Source: Geobacter argillaceus (GTDB taxonomy: Bacteria > Desulfobacterota > Desulfuromonadia > Geobacterales > DSM-12255). Taken from it: a stretch of DNA of 64,000 nt. The stretch is from the NCBI RefSeq assembly GCF_007830735.1, contig NZ_VLLN01000005.1, positions 154,256 through 218,255 of the forward strand. Direction: 5' to 3'. The position numbers were made by a program, and so were the translations under genes. Of this stretch, positions 37,744-45,460 are shown piece by piece (within the stretch, counting starts at the first letter, position 1; each line of letters begins with the position of its first letter). The notes below the pieces were generated by a model. It made no database searches, had not been told where the DNA came from, and was given only the letters and a program-made list of their open reading frames with translations.

Positions 37744-38460
37744 ATGCGCACTGATGGCCGCACCCCGGAGAGCCTGAGGCCCGTCCGGATTACCCGCAAT
37801 TACCTCAAGCATGCCGAAGGCTCGGTCCTGGTCGAGTTTGGCGACACCAAGGTCATCTGCACCGCGTCGGTGGAGGAGAGCGTACCGCCGTTTCTGCGCG
37901 GCAAGGGGCGCGGCTGGGTCACCGCCGAATACTCCATGCTCCCCCGTGCCACCCACACCCGTTCGGCGCGCGAATCGTCGCGCGGCAAGGTGGGAGGGCG
38001 GACCCATGAAATCCAGCGTCTCATCGGCCGGTCGCTGCGCGCCGTGGCCGACCTGACACTGCTCGGCGAGCGGAGCATCCTCATCGACTGCGATGTCATC
38101 CAGGCCGACGGCGGCACCCGTACCGCCTCCATCACCGGTGCCTACGTGGCATTGGCCGATGCCGTGCATAAACTTCTCGCCAAGGGGGCGCTGGCCGCCA
38201 ACCCGCTGCATGCCGCCGTGGCGGCCGTGAGTGTCGGCATCGTGGAGGGACGGGTGTTGCTGGACCTGAACTATCCCGAGGATTCGACCGCCGATGTGGA
38301 CATGAATTTCGTCATGACCTCCACCGGCCGGTTCGTGGAGGTGCAGGGGACGGCCGAGGCCACCCCGTTCAGTGTGGAGGAGATGGACGCCATGCGCTCT
38401 CTGGCAATGGCGGGGATCGAGCAGCTCCTGACCCTGCAGCAGGAGGCGCTGGGCCGATGA
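37744..38460 (+). CDS. rph: Ribonuclease PH
   Basis: RNase PH trims tRNA 3' ends with phosphate as co-substrate. The 238-residue protein has the full family pattern: [14 protein letters not shown] at the start, [70 protein letters not shown], and [18 protein letters not shown]. It overlaps rdgB by four bases (ATGA), the common rph-rdgB arrangement. Confidence 0.97.
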   Translation: MRTDGRTPESLRPVRITRNYLKHAEGSVLVEFGDTKVICTASVEESVPPFLRGKGRGWVTAEYSMLPRATHTRSARESSRGKVGGRTHEIQRLIGRSLRAVADLTLLGERSILIDCDVIQADGGTRTASITGAYVALADAVHKLLAKGALAANPLHAAVAAVSVGIVEGRVLLDLNYPEDSTADVDMNFVMTSTGRFVEVQGTAEATPFSVEEMDAMRSLAMAGIEQLLTLQQEALGR

Positions 38461-39053
38461 AAGAGCTGCTGGTGGCGACCGGAAACCGGGGCAAGCTCAA
38501 GGAACTGGAAGAACTCCTGTCCGGCGTGGTGGAGCGGGTCCGTTCCCTTGCCGACTTCCCGGAGATCGGGGCTGCAGTGGAGGATGGCGCCACATTCGAG
38601 GCAAACGCCATCAAAAAGGCGAGGCATGCGGCACAGGCCAGCGGCCTGCCGGCAATTGCCGACGACTCCGGCCTGGTGGTGGATGTCCTGGACGGCAGGC
38701 CGGGGGTCTTTTCGGCCCGTTTTGCCGGCGAGGGGGCCGGTGACGGCGCCAACAACGCCCGACTCCTGACGGAACTGGCAGCGGTGCAGAAGGAGCAGCG
38801 GGGCGCCGCATTTTGCTGCGCCATCGCCTTTTGCCTGCCCGGGGGGGAGTGCCGGACGTTCAGCGGCGAGGTGCGCGGCACGATTCTCTCCACCCCGGCG
38901 GGCGAGGGCGGGTTCGGATACGATCCGCTGTTTCTCGTTCCGGAATACGGCAAAACCATGGCCGAACTCCCCTTGACGGTGAAGAACCGGATCAGTCACC
39001 GCGGCAGGGCGTTTGCGCTGCTCAAGGAGTATCTGGCGACGTACCGGGGGTGA
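38457..39053 (+). CDS. rdgB: XTP/dITP diphosphatase (RdgB/HAM1)
   Basis: This enzyme removes non-canonical purine nucleotides (XTP, dITP, ITP) from the pool. The 198 residues begin [19 protein letters not shown] and contain the phosphate- and base-binding motifs [37 protein letters not shown] and [11 protein letters not shown], ending with [11 protein letters not shown]. It is translationally coupled to rph. The 3' end lies 69 bp before tRNA-Pro. Confidence 0.96.
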   Translation: MKELLVATGNRGKLKELEELLSGVVERVRSLADFPEIGAAVEDGATFEANAIKKARHAAQASGLPAIADDSGLVVDVLDGRPGVFSARFAGEGAGDGANNARLLTELAAVQKEQRGAAFCCAIAFCLPGGECRTFSGEVRGTILSTPAGEGGFGYDPLFLVPEYGKTMAELPLTVKNRISHRGRAFALLKEYLATYRG

Positions 39054-39081
39054 GCCGGTGGCAGCATAGTGCATTCTGGGC

Positions 39082-39111
39082 TTGCGTATCAGGCCGCGGG
39101 TGTGCTATAAA
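39082..39111 (+). promoter_or_regulatory. Promoter for the tRNA-Pro/tRNA-Arg unit
   Basis: TTGCGT and TATAAA lie 18 bp apart, 11 bp before the tRNA-Pro 5' end. Confidence 0.55.
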
Positions 39112-39122
39112 TTTTTTTTCGT

Positions 39123-39199
39123 CGGGGCGTAGCGCAGCCTGGTAGCGCACCTGCCTTGGGAGCAGGGGGTCGGACGTTCGAATCGTCTCGCCCCGACCA
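39123..39199 (+). tRNA. tRNA-Pro (anticodon TGG)
   Basis: The 77-nt cloverleaf has acceptor arms CGGGGCG / CGCCCCG, T-loop GTTCGAAT and a genome-encoded CCA end. The anticodon loop reads CTTGGGA, anticodon TGG (Pro). Confidence 0.97.
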
Positions 39200-39211
39200 T
39201 TTTTTACCTAA

Positions 39212-39288
39212 GCGCCCGTAGCTCAGCTGGATAGAGCAACGGCCTTCTAAGCCGTAGGCCACAGGTTCGAATCCTGTCGGGCGTGCCA
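39212..39288 (+). tRNA. tRNA-Arg (anticodon TCT)
   Basis: The 77-nt cloverleaf has acceptor arms GCGCCCG / CGGGCGT, anticodon loop CTTCTAA (TCT, Arg), T-loop GTTCGAAT and encoded CCA. It lies 12 bases after tRNA-Pro and is co-transcribed with it. Confidence 0.97.
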
Positions 39289-39297
39289 GAAATAATG

Positions 39298-39331
39298 AAG
39301 AGGTCGGGCGATGTGCCCGGCCTCTTTTGTT
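39298..39331 (+). terminator. Terminator after tRNA-Arg
   Basis: GAGGTCGGGC and GCCCGGCCTC form a 10-bp stem (one G-T pair) around GATGT, followed by TTTTGTTT. The mirrored A run on the other side lets it also serve the convergent gene at 39351. Confidence 0.85.
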
Positions 39332-39350
39332 TGGTGCGCCGGCAGGGCGC

Positions 39351-39836
39351 TCAAGTGTCTCCGACCCGGCCCAGTTCATCCACCGAGTTGAACATGCGGC
39401 CGCCGCTCCGTTCGATGAAGCGCAGCAGTTGCAGGTTGACCGGAAGCCCTTCGAAATCTCCGCACAGACGCACGTCCGTGCGTAACCCGAAGCAGCGTTT
39501 ACCAAGGGCCGCGGCGAAGCCTAGTTCTGCAACCGTGCCGCTGTCCGGTTCCATGCCGTCCAGAACGGCCAGGAACATGCCTGCCGCGACGATCAACTGC
39601 TCGTTGTATTCGCCGATTTCCCGGGCAAGCTTCAGGAAGGCTCCGCGCCTGCCGATGCTGTCGTTGATCGAGGCGGCCTCTCGATGTTTCCGGGCTAGCT
39701 CCTCCGTTCGCTCGTTGTCCCACGGATCGTACACAATCAGTCCGGCCAGGGCGAGCCGTTGCTTGATCCGTTCACGATAGCCGATGAATTCCGTTGAAAA
39801 GCCCAGGGGAGAAGCAAGATAGATCGTGCGGAGCAT
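39351..39836 (-). CDS. Nucleoside 2-deoxyribosyltransferase-like protein
   Basis: This 161-residue protein resembles the nucleoside 2-deoxyribosyltransferase family, which swaps bases on deoxyribonucleosides. The N-terminal [10 protein letters not shown], the central [21 protein letters not shown] carrying the expected Asp and Glu, and the C-terminal [15 protein letters not shown] fit the family. The start ATG (ending 39836) follows GAGGGACACC. It is the last core gene before the tRNA-His/tRNA-Met region and the island. Related folds include nucleotide hydrolases, so the exact reaction is uncertain. Confidence 0.8.
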   Translation of the reverse strand: MLRTIYLASPLGFSTEFIGYRERIKQRLALAGLIVYDPWDNERTEELARKHREAASINDSIGRRGAFLKLAREIGEYNEQLIVAAGMFLAVLDGMEPDSGTVAELGFAAALGKRCFGLRTDVRLCGDFEGLPVNLQLLRFIERSGGRMFNSVDELGRVGDT

Positions 39837-40035
39837 GGTGTCCCTCGTGATGGCATTTATCGCAGCTGATTGATAATATCATTGTTGCTGTTTAATGTTG
39901 AGGGGTTGTAATCGATTTATTGATTAATGGAAGTGGGACTATCTGTTTCAGTTGACTGAACGCCGAACGTGAAAATGAATGTGCGGGTAGCTAGATATAA
40001 AGAGGTTTCGTTCGAGATGGAGCGATAATTTGACA

Positions 40036-40064
40036 TTGACATCGGCTCCATTATCGGCTATAAA
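40036..40064 (+). promoter_or_regulatory. Strong sigma-70 promoter for tRNA-His
   Basis: TTGACA and TATAAA are spaced by exactly 17 bp, 18 bp before tRNA-His. The remaining 39837-40035 stretch is AT-rich with no gene that I can support. Confidence 0.8.
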
Positions 40065-40082
40065 ACCAGCTTGTTCGCTTGT

Positions 40083-40159
40083 GGTGGCTATGGTGAAGCG
40101 GTTAACACTTACGACTGTGACTCGTACATACGTGGGTTCGAATCCCACTAGCCACCCCA
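40083..40159 (+). tRNA. tRNA-His (anticodon GTG)
   Basis: Acceptor arms GTGGCTA / TAGCCAC, the extra 5' G (position 40083) facing C as in all bacterial tRNA-His, anticodon GTG in the loop CTGTGAC, T-loop GTTCGAAT, and encoded CCA. Confidence 0.96.
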
Positions 40160-40171
40160 TAAAGAAATGCT

Positions 40172-40194
40172 GCCCCGCTCTGCGGGGCTTGTTG
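40172..40194 (+). terminator. Hairpin after tRNA-His
   Basis: GCCCCGC and GCGGGGC form a 7-bp stem with a TCT loop. The tail (TTGTTGT) is a poor T run, so read-through to tRNA-Met is likely. Confidence 0.5.
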
Positions 40195-40208
40195 TCACAT
40201 AACGTTTT

Positions 40209-40285
40209 GGCGGTGTAGCTCAGCTGGTTAGAGCATACGGCTCATATCCGTAGTGTCCGGGGTTCAAGTCCCTGCACCGCCACCA
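40209..40285 (+). tRNA. tRNA-Met (anticodon CAT), integration target
   Basis: Acceptor arms GGCGGTG / CACCGCC, anticodon loop CTCATAT (CAT), T-loop GTTCAAGT and encoded CCA. The normal first base pair (G-C) marks it as elongator and not initiator; CAT can also belong to tRNA-Ile2, the TilS substrate, so Ile2 is not fully excluded. Its 3' end is the left border of the genomic island. Confidence 0.93.
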
Positions 40286-40372
40286 TTAAATAGTCCGGAG
40301 ATGTCCGGACGCATCCAAAAGGCTCTGAGAAATCAGGGTCTTATCTTTTTGTGTTGTCCGGTAAGGTTCACC
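40271..40372 (+). repeat. Left attachment repeat of the genomic island
   Basis: From the last 15 bases of tRNA-Met, this stretch is repeated at 63291-63378 with only scattered differences and a 4-base gap (GCCA missing on the right). It includes the hairpin GTCCGG/CCGGAC and the tRNA terminator stem. This is the expected structure where an integrase recombines into a tRNA 3' end. Confidence 0.85.
40319..40350 (+). terminator. Terminator downstream of tRNA-Met (left copy)
   Basis: AAGGCTCTGA and TCAGGGTCTT form an imperfect 10-bp stem followed by ATCTTTTT. The right-hand copy (63334) has a better-paired stem. Confidence 0.75.
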
Positions 40373-40397
40373 TTGATATACTAAAATCCGATGTTTT

Positions 40398-40448
40398 TGA
40401 CGGTGTCTTTGAGGGTATACCGTCATCCGGCCAAGTCGAATACCGTCA
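40398..40448 (+). promoter_or_regulatory. Repeated TGACGGT/ACCGTCA sites in the integrase leader
   Basis: TGACGGT (40398-40404) is followed by two inverted partners ACCGTCA (40419-40425, 40442-40448), the last one 17 bases before the integrase ATG. The homologous leader at 63413-63463 has TGATGGT/ACCATCA at all corresponding places, so the arms changed together. They are operator sites or RNA stems affecting integrase expression. Confidence 0.6.
40408..40423 (+). repeat. Putative integrase arm-type site, left
   Basis: TTTGAGGGTATACCGT is found again exactly at 63217-63232, just inside the right end, and its first part also at 63205. Such sites at both ends of an element are typical arm sites bound by the N-terminal domain of tyrosine integrases. 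Confidence 0.55.
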
Positions 40449-40464
40449 AAAAGGGGTATCGCTA

Positions 40465-41742
40465 ATGCCTAAGCGGATTATCGGGTTATCGGATATTCAG
40501 GTCAGGAACGCAAAGCCTACCGCCAAAGATTTCAAGATGGCTGACGGTGGCGGTTTGTATCTACTCGTAACTTCTACTGGCGGCAAGCTGTGGAGAATGG
40601 ATTACCGCCATAACGACAAACGTAAGACCTTATCCTTTGGTGCTTACCCTTCAATCACCCTCGCAGATGCACGACAGCGCCGCGAAGATGCCCGTAAGCT
40701 TCTCGCCAATGGTGTAGACCCCTCCGAAATCAAGAAGGCCCAGAAAGCGTCCGACGTATCCAAAAACGAAAATTCTTTTGAAGTCGTTGCCCGTACATGG
40801 CATTCGGGCAAGATCGAAGAGTGGTCAGATAGCCACGCCAAGACCACATTGGAAAGGTTGCAGAAAAATATATTCCCTTGGCTGGGGGCGAAGCCGGTCA
40901 GCGAGATCAAACTTTCCGATATTAAGCCAGTACTTCACCGGATAGAAGAACGTGCCCCGGAATCGGCGCGGCGGATGCTCGTGGCCCTGAAAATGATTTT
41001 CCGTTACTGCGTTGCCTCAGAGTATATCGAGAGGAGCCCGCTTGAGGGTCTGAAGCCAAATGACATCATGAAGAGGGAGCCGATTGAAAAACATTTCCCG
41101 GCCATAACCAAGCCGAAAGAGCTTGCCCCCTTCTTGAGGGCGATTGACGACTTTAAGGGAACATTCACGGTCAAGTGTGCCCTCCAGCTTGCCCCCCTGA
41201 TTTTTCAGAGACCCGGAGATTTGCGGTTCATGGAATGGGTCGATATCGATTTTGACAATGCCGAATGGAACATCCCCGTTGAGAAAATGAAGCTCCCCAA
41301 AAAGCAGAAGATCAAGCGCAAGGGAGAAGTTCACTGCGTCCCCCTGAGTAACCAGGCAATAGACGTGCTGAAAGCCATACAGCCACTGACCGGCAGGAGC
41401 TCCTATGTTTTTACGGGTGCCCGTTCTTATCATCGGCCAATGAGCGAGGCCGCAATTACGGCGGCGATTCACCGGATGGGATATCAGGGGGAAATGACAT
41501 GGCATGGATTCAGGGCAACTGCAAGAACGATCCTCGATGAAGTCCTGGAGTTTCCACCCGACATCATTGAGCACCAGCTTGCACATGCTGTTAAAGACCC
41601 GAACGGCCGCGCCTACAACCGGACAACGAAACTCCCCCAGCGTCGGAAGATGATGCAGACTTGGGCGGATTACCTGGACGGGCTGAAGAGTGGGGCGAAG
41701 GTGATACCAATTAACCTCAAGGCGACAAACGATGTTGATTGA
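40465..41742 (+). CDS. int: P4-type tyrosine integrase of the genomic island
   Basis: The ATG at 40465 follows AAAGGGGTATCGCTA and gives 425 residues. The N-terminal arm-binding domain (DUF4102-type; MADGGGLYLLVTSTGGKLWRMDYR, KTLSFGAYPSITLADARQRREDARKLLANGVDP) is followed by the SAM-like core-binding region and the catalytic domain. The first active Arg is in LAPLIFQRPGDLRFMEW, the H-R pair in MTWHGFRATART, and the tyrosine in GRAYNRT. Its gene lies beside tRNA-Met, its target. It is complete and probably active. A truncated relative lies at 63480. Confidence 0.95.
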   Translation: MPKRIIGLSDIQVRNAKPTAKDFKMADGGGLYLLVTSTGGKLWRMDYRHNDKRKTLSFGAYPSITLADARQRREDARKLLANGVDPSEIKKAQKASDVSKNENSFEVVARTWHSGKIEEWSDSHAKTTLERLQKNIFPWLGAKPVSEIKLSDIKPVLHRIEERAPESARRMLVALKMIFRYCVASEYIERSPLEGLKPNDIMKREPIEKHFPAITKPKELAPFLRAIDDFKGTFTVKCALQLAPLIFQRPGDLRFMEWVDIDFDNAEWNIPVEKMKLPKKQKIKRKGEVHCVPLSNQAIDVLKAIQPLTGRSSYVFTGARSYHRPMSEAAITAAIHRMGYQGEMTWHGFRATARTILDEVLEFPPDIIEHQLAHAVKDPNGRAYNRTTKLPQRRKMMQTWADYLDGLKSGAKVIPINLKATNDVD

Positions 41743-41954
41743 GCATACCGTCAGCCACGAAGCTGGACATGTTGCCCATCGCCAAGAATGGGTAGGCATG
41801 CTATCCGCAAAGCATAGCTTCCGAGGTTGAGTTATAAGCTCGGAGGTAGCCGTAACCTCTGTAGCCACTGGAGCTACTGAATGCGGCTACACAATATGTG
41901 TATCGAAAGCAGCATGTTACGCAGGTTGTAACCACTGTAGCCAGCGTAACCATC
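41743..41954. other. Intergenic stretch with short GTAACC-CTGTAGCC repeats
   Basis: No gene is supported. Variants of GTAACC(T/A)CTGTAGCCA occur at about 41869 and 41929, with further GTAGCC and GGCTAC copies between. These are probably remnants of the region behind the decayed DUF927 gene. Confidence 0.4.
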
Positions 41955-43388
41955 CTACGGGTTGATCGGCCACTTTTCGAAGTGTAGAGTATAGAATCTC
42001 TTTACCTTTCCACCATAGGCCGGCACCCTCTGGATCTTTTGCATGTGCGACCCATGCCCCCTTTTCAGGATATTTGCTCTGAGTAAGCCATGACAGGTTA
42101 TATCACGGTCAAGCCCGTTGCAGAGTTCATTATGGAAGGCAGCAGGAGTAATGAAAAAGGTTACTTCCCCTTTAGATCCTACATTTCGGAACCCGATGCA
42201 TCCAGGCGCGGGGTTGACTTTATCTCTGAGGTCCTGGAGACGGTGCTGGTTTGTTTGAAGAAAGCCTACAACATGTGCGGTAACGTCGTCTGACTTGTCG
42301 CCATCCTCTTTGCCTTCACGCCACCTCTTGAAGCAGCTGGCCGCCGCCCGGAAAGCCTCGCCCTGTGGCCAACCTGTGATACCCATTTCGGTCGCTGTTT
42401 CGCCCGCTGCGGCGACTAAAGCAAACCTTTTACCCACCCTGTGTACAAACCCCTGCGCATCCTGCGGTACATTCTTGCTTAGAAACTCAGTCATCAGCTG
42501 TCTAGCCCTGTTCAGATGACCATCAAGATTGGCCGTCAGCTCTACGAGATACGCCACGATAGCAGTTCCGTAGTACTCCGCCGACCGTCTTTGCAAATCG
42601 CTTCCGAAATCAGCTGGAGCAGGAAAACCATGAATGTTCTGGAACATGCCCATCCCTGCCCCAGCATCTGCGGAGATATCTGCAATCCTGACTTCTTGTC
42701 CGGCCTTTACGGCCTGACCGGCCACAGACATATGCTCTGCGAGTGTCACCTCGGCTGAGCAGAGAAAAAGGTTTTTCCAACTAAAACTCTCCTTAGCCGT
42801 TCCTTGGCTGTTCGCACGCATCTTGCCGGAGCCATTTCCCAGCATATACGCGATTGCACCGGCAACCTTTGGCTCAATTTGGCCGAACTCGTTGAGCACC
42901 ATCAGGATGTTATTGTGCTCAGTTGCTACCCCCTCCAACCCGCACGTAGTAGACAGAAGGGTTTTCATGTAAGATGGGGGCCCCATCACGCTTGCGGCAA
43001 CATACTGTGTCGTGGTCTTTCCCGTGGAGCTTTTCCCGTGGCAATTAAATCCGCCATTTTCTACCCTTAAAGGCTCTTGCATGACTGCGGCAAATGCCAT
43101 CGAGACGGCAAGTAGCAAGAGATCATTACCTATACAGAAATACGCTACGTGCTGCTGCCACTGCGACAGCGTCCCTTTCTGCTGCATTTTGGGAAGAAAT
43201 TTGCCATTGGGGCAGAATATCAATAGTTCTGATTGGTCGCCCAAAACCAGATCTCTCAGGACAAATGCATTCTTGTGCCATCCCCCTTTCGTAAGGATAC
43301 GTGCACGCCGGTGTGGCTCAACGGTCTGAATCGCTTGTACAAGCAAGCCAAGTCTGTCGTCTAATGCAAGACAGGAATCTGTTGTCGC
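41955..43388 (-). pseudogene. 5'-truncated DUF927-type phage/plasmid ATPase
   Basis: The frame encodes the C-terminal part of a DUF927 protein, a helicase-like ATPase found on phages and mobile elements. It has GGWHKNAFVL, the Walker A GKSSTGKTT, the Walker B-like ILMVLNEFG, and SGKMRA. Recognisable family sequence (LDDRLGLLVQAIQTVEPHRRARIL) runs upstream of any good start codon until an in-frame TGA at about 43390, and the N-terminal half is missing. No ribosome site is visible at the TTG (43346). The break coincides with the start of the oppositely oriented antitoxin gene, so a rearrangement joined the two. Confidence 0.75.
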
Positions 43389-43777
43389 TCATCTTCCCAG
43401 CAATCCCGGCAAACCATATTCCCGATCCGATCGAACTTGTTTCTTTTATTCGCGGTGGTGCGTCGACGGGTTCAATAGGCAGGGTAGCCGAATTTCTCCA
43501 AGTGCCCAAAACGCAACTTTACAGGTTGCTGCGCATCCCTCCTGCATCAAGGCGCGCTACCTTGGGCGTCAATGAAACCGACCAGCTTGTTCAAATTGCC
43601 AGGGTGTACGCGGGGTGCTTGGATTTTTTTGGCGACCCGGCAAAAGCCGCGAGATGGATGATGTCACCGAATCTTACGCTAGGGGACCTTACCCCGTTTG
43701 ACCTCCTGGACACGAACGAAGGGATAAGGGTAGTAGAAGATTCTTTGAAACGCCTTGACTATGGTGTCTTTTGCTGA
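43364..43777 (+). CDS. Xre/MbcA/ParS-type antitoxin without an adjacent toxin
   Basis: Starting at ATG 43364, the protein has 137 residues. The N-terminal half holds an HTH-like region (IPDPIELVSFIRGGASTGSIGRVAEFLQVPKTQLYRLL), and the C-terminal half is the toxin-binding domain (ETDQLVQIARVYAGCLDFFGDPAKAARWM, LTPFDLLDTNEGIRVVEDSL, YGVFC). Such antitoxins are normally followed at once by a RES-domain toxin that consumes NAD. Here the next kilobase is non-coding and repetitive, so the toxin has been lost. The gene starts inside the truncated DUF927 frame on the other strand. Confidence 0.85.
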   Translation: MQDRNLLSLIFPAIPANHIPDPIELVSFIRGGASTGSIGRVAEFLQVPKTQLYRLLRIPPASRRATLGVNETDQLVQIARVYAGCLDFFGDPAKAARWMMSPNLTLGDLTPFDLLDTNEGIRVVEDSLKRLDYGVFC

Positions 43778-43943
43778 CCGTAACCTATTGACAATGCTGA
43801 AAACTGGTAACGCAATATGCCATTACGCATAACGTGGCATTTGACCTTTTCCGCTAGGCCGGTCCAAGGTGTACCTAAGGTTCCCTGGAGGCACTTGGTG
43901 AGAGCTCGGCTTCTTGACGGTTCGGTCTGCAAAATCGGGTACA

Positions 43944-44286
43944 TTACAAGCCGCGTGCGTTGGAACATTACAAGCTGCGTGCGTTTCAAAAATATGGGTC
44001 AAATTTTGGGTACCCTCACACATCTTTTAAAGCAAGCTGCATGCTCCAATTTTGGCACCGTTTTTTAAGCCTATCTCTTTAATTTTAGGCACCATTTTTT
44101 AGGAAGAACGAGACGCGCAGATCCACTACTTTTTACGACAGCCACTACTACCGTATCGAGCATGTTCTAGTGCCAATACACCACCGACCAACGCCCCATC
44201 CGCAAGCCACCACTCTACAGACCATCACTGATCACTAGCGCAGTCCACTACTCCTGACGAAAGCCAGCACTCCCAAACAAGCGCAT
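43944..44286. repeat. Large direct repeat, copy 1
   Basis: About 340 bp duplicated 410 bp downstream with roughly nine-tenths identity by eye. It begins with two AAGCYGCGTGCGTT motifs 24 bp apart, continues with AAAATATGGGTCAAATTT, a block around CCAATTTTGGCA, and ends with CA-rich sequence (CCACTAC, CACCACCGACCAAC, CCAGCACTCCCAAACAA). No reading frame of note runs through it. Confidence 0.85.
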
Positions 44287-44353
44287 CACCGATGCCAATA
44301 CTCCACCGCCATACTCCACCGCCAAACCAAGCTTACAAAAAAATGAGGGGGGA

Positions 44354-44700
44354 TTACAAGCTGCGCGCGTTTTATGTTTCCAAGCTGCGAGCGTTTCAAA
44401 AATATGGGTCAAATTTCGGGGGTCCTCACAAAGGCATTTAATGGTAAGCCGCGAGCGCCAATTTTGGCAGCGTTTTTTTAGCCTATTTCTTCAATATTAG
44501 GCACCATTTTCAGGAAGGATTAGGCGCGCAGATCCACTACTTTTTACGACAGCAACCGCTACCATATCGAGCATGTTCTAGTGCCAATACACCACCGACC
44601 AACGTCTCCATCCGCAAGCCACCACTCTACAGATTACCGCATACCTCACTAGCGCAGTCCGCTACTCTAAACGAAAGCCAGCACTCCCAAACAAGTGCAT
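44354..44700. repeat. Large direct repeat, copy 2
   Basis: Second copy of the unit at 43944. The paired AAGCTGCG motifs are again exactly 24 bp apart (44357 and 44381). Together with the first copy it fills most of the gene-free stretch 43778-44846, in which I see no coding sequence. The repeated GC-rich motifs resemble iterons or operator arrays; the function is unknown. Confidence 0.85.
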
Positions 44701-44846
44701 ATCGACTGTCAATTGGTGTCCCATTTACGTGAGGGCAAAACGGAGCCTGACAGCAGCGATGCATATGCTATGATTACCGTGGCCTAGAAATATAAATGGC
44801 TGCCTGGAAGGGATTGTTTTGTTTTTCGGATCAGAGGAGGGGGCAC

Positions 44847-45458
44847 ATGGGCGAACAGCTGTATTTCGAGCGGTTTATCTGGTTTGACGGCCAGGTGAGG
44901 AAAGGGAAATATCCTAATGCCACCTCCCTTGCCGAACGATTCGAGGTTGACAAGAAGACCGCCCAGCGTTCCATAGAGCATTTCCGTGACCGGATCTGCG
45001 CACCGTTGGAATACGACCAGACCCGAAAGGGGTATCACTACTACGAAGACTTCTCGTTCCCGGTAGCCCGACTGTCGGAAAACGAACTCCTCGCTCTTCT
45101 CATCTCCCGGAAACTGCTCAGCGACGCCTCTCCCAGGCAGCTTGGCGATGACCTGAACCATGTCGTCACCAAGCTGGGGTCAATGATCGCCGCCGGCATG
45201 CCGGGAGCCATCTCCCCCGACCAGGCCTTTTCGTTCCGCTGGAACGGCTTCAGCCCATCAGACTCACTGCACTTCAGCATCGTCAGTAGGGTCCAAAGGC
45301 ATATTGATCATTTAGGAAAAGAGGTCCATAAACTTTCTTTGGTTCACGAGAAAAGTGGAATATGGCGTTTTAAGGCTGATGAGATAGACCAAGATTTATC
45401 GAGATTGCCGAATATCTGTTGTAACCAAGTAAACGTTAACGACGATATCAAAATTTAG
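44847..45458 (+). CDS. HTH transcriptional regulator (YafY-like, WYL domain not evident)
   Basis: I place the start at ATG 44847 behind a very strong GAGGAGGGGG site, giving 203 residues. The N-terminus is a winged HTH (RFIWFDGQVRKGKYPNATSLAERFEVDKKTAQRSIEHFRDRI), followed by the linker typical of YafY/WYL regulators (LEYDQTRKGYHYYED, LSENELLALLISRKLL). WYL regulators usually run past 300 residues with a ligand-binding WYL domain; here the protein ends where that domain should begin. The gene heads the + strand module and stops 2 bp before the helicase gene, so it is probably its local regulator. Confidence 0.75.
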   Translation: MGEQLYFERFIWFDGQVRKGKYPNATSLAERFEVDKKTAQRSIEHFRDRICAPLEYDQTRKGYHYYEDFSFPVARLSENELLALLISRKLLSDASPRQLGDDLNHVVTKLGSMIAAGMPGAISPDQAFSFRWNGFSPSDSLHFSIVSRVQRHIDHLGKEVHKLSLVHEKSGIWRFKADEIDQDLSRLPNICCNQVNVNDDIKI

Positions 45459-45460
45459 TT

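Noticed and set aside
43012..43329. + strand frames inside the DUF927 remnant
   Set aside because: They lie opposite the recognisable ATPase sequence and have no family features or ribosome sites.
43944..44700. CRISPR-like array
   Set aside because: Only two long copies with diverged ends, motif spacing not regular beyond the pair, and no cas genes in the window.
43778..44846. Hidden RES toxin gene after the antitoxin
   Set aside because: No frame of suitable length or motif exists on either strand; the stretch is occupied by the direct repeats.
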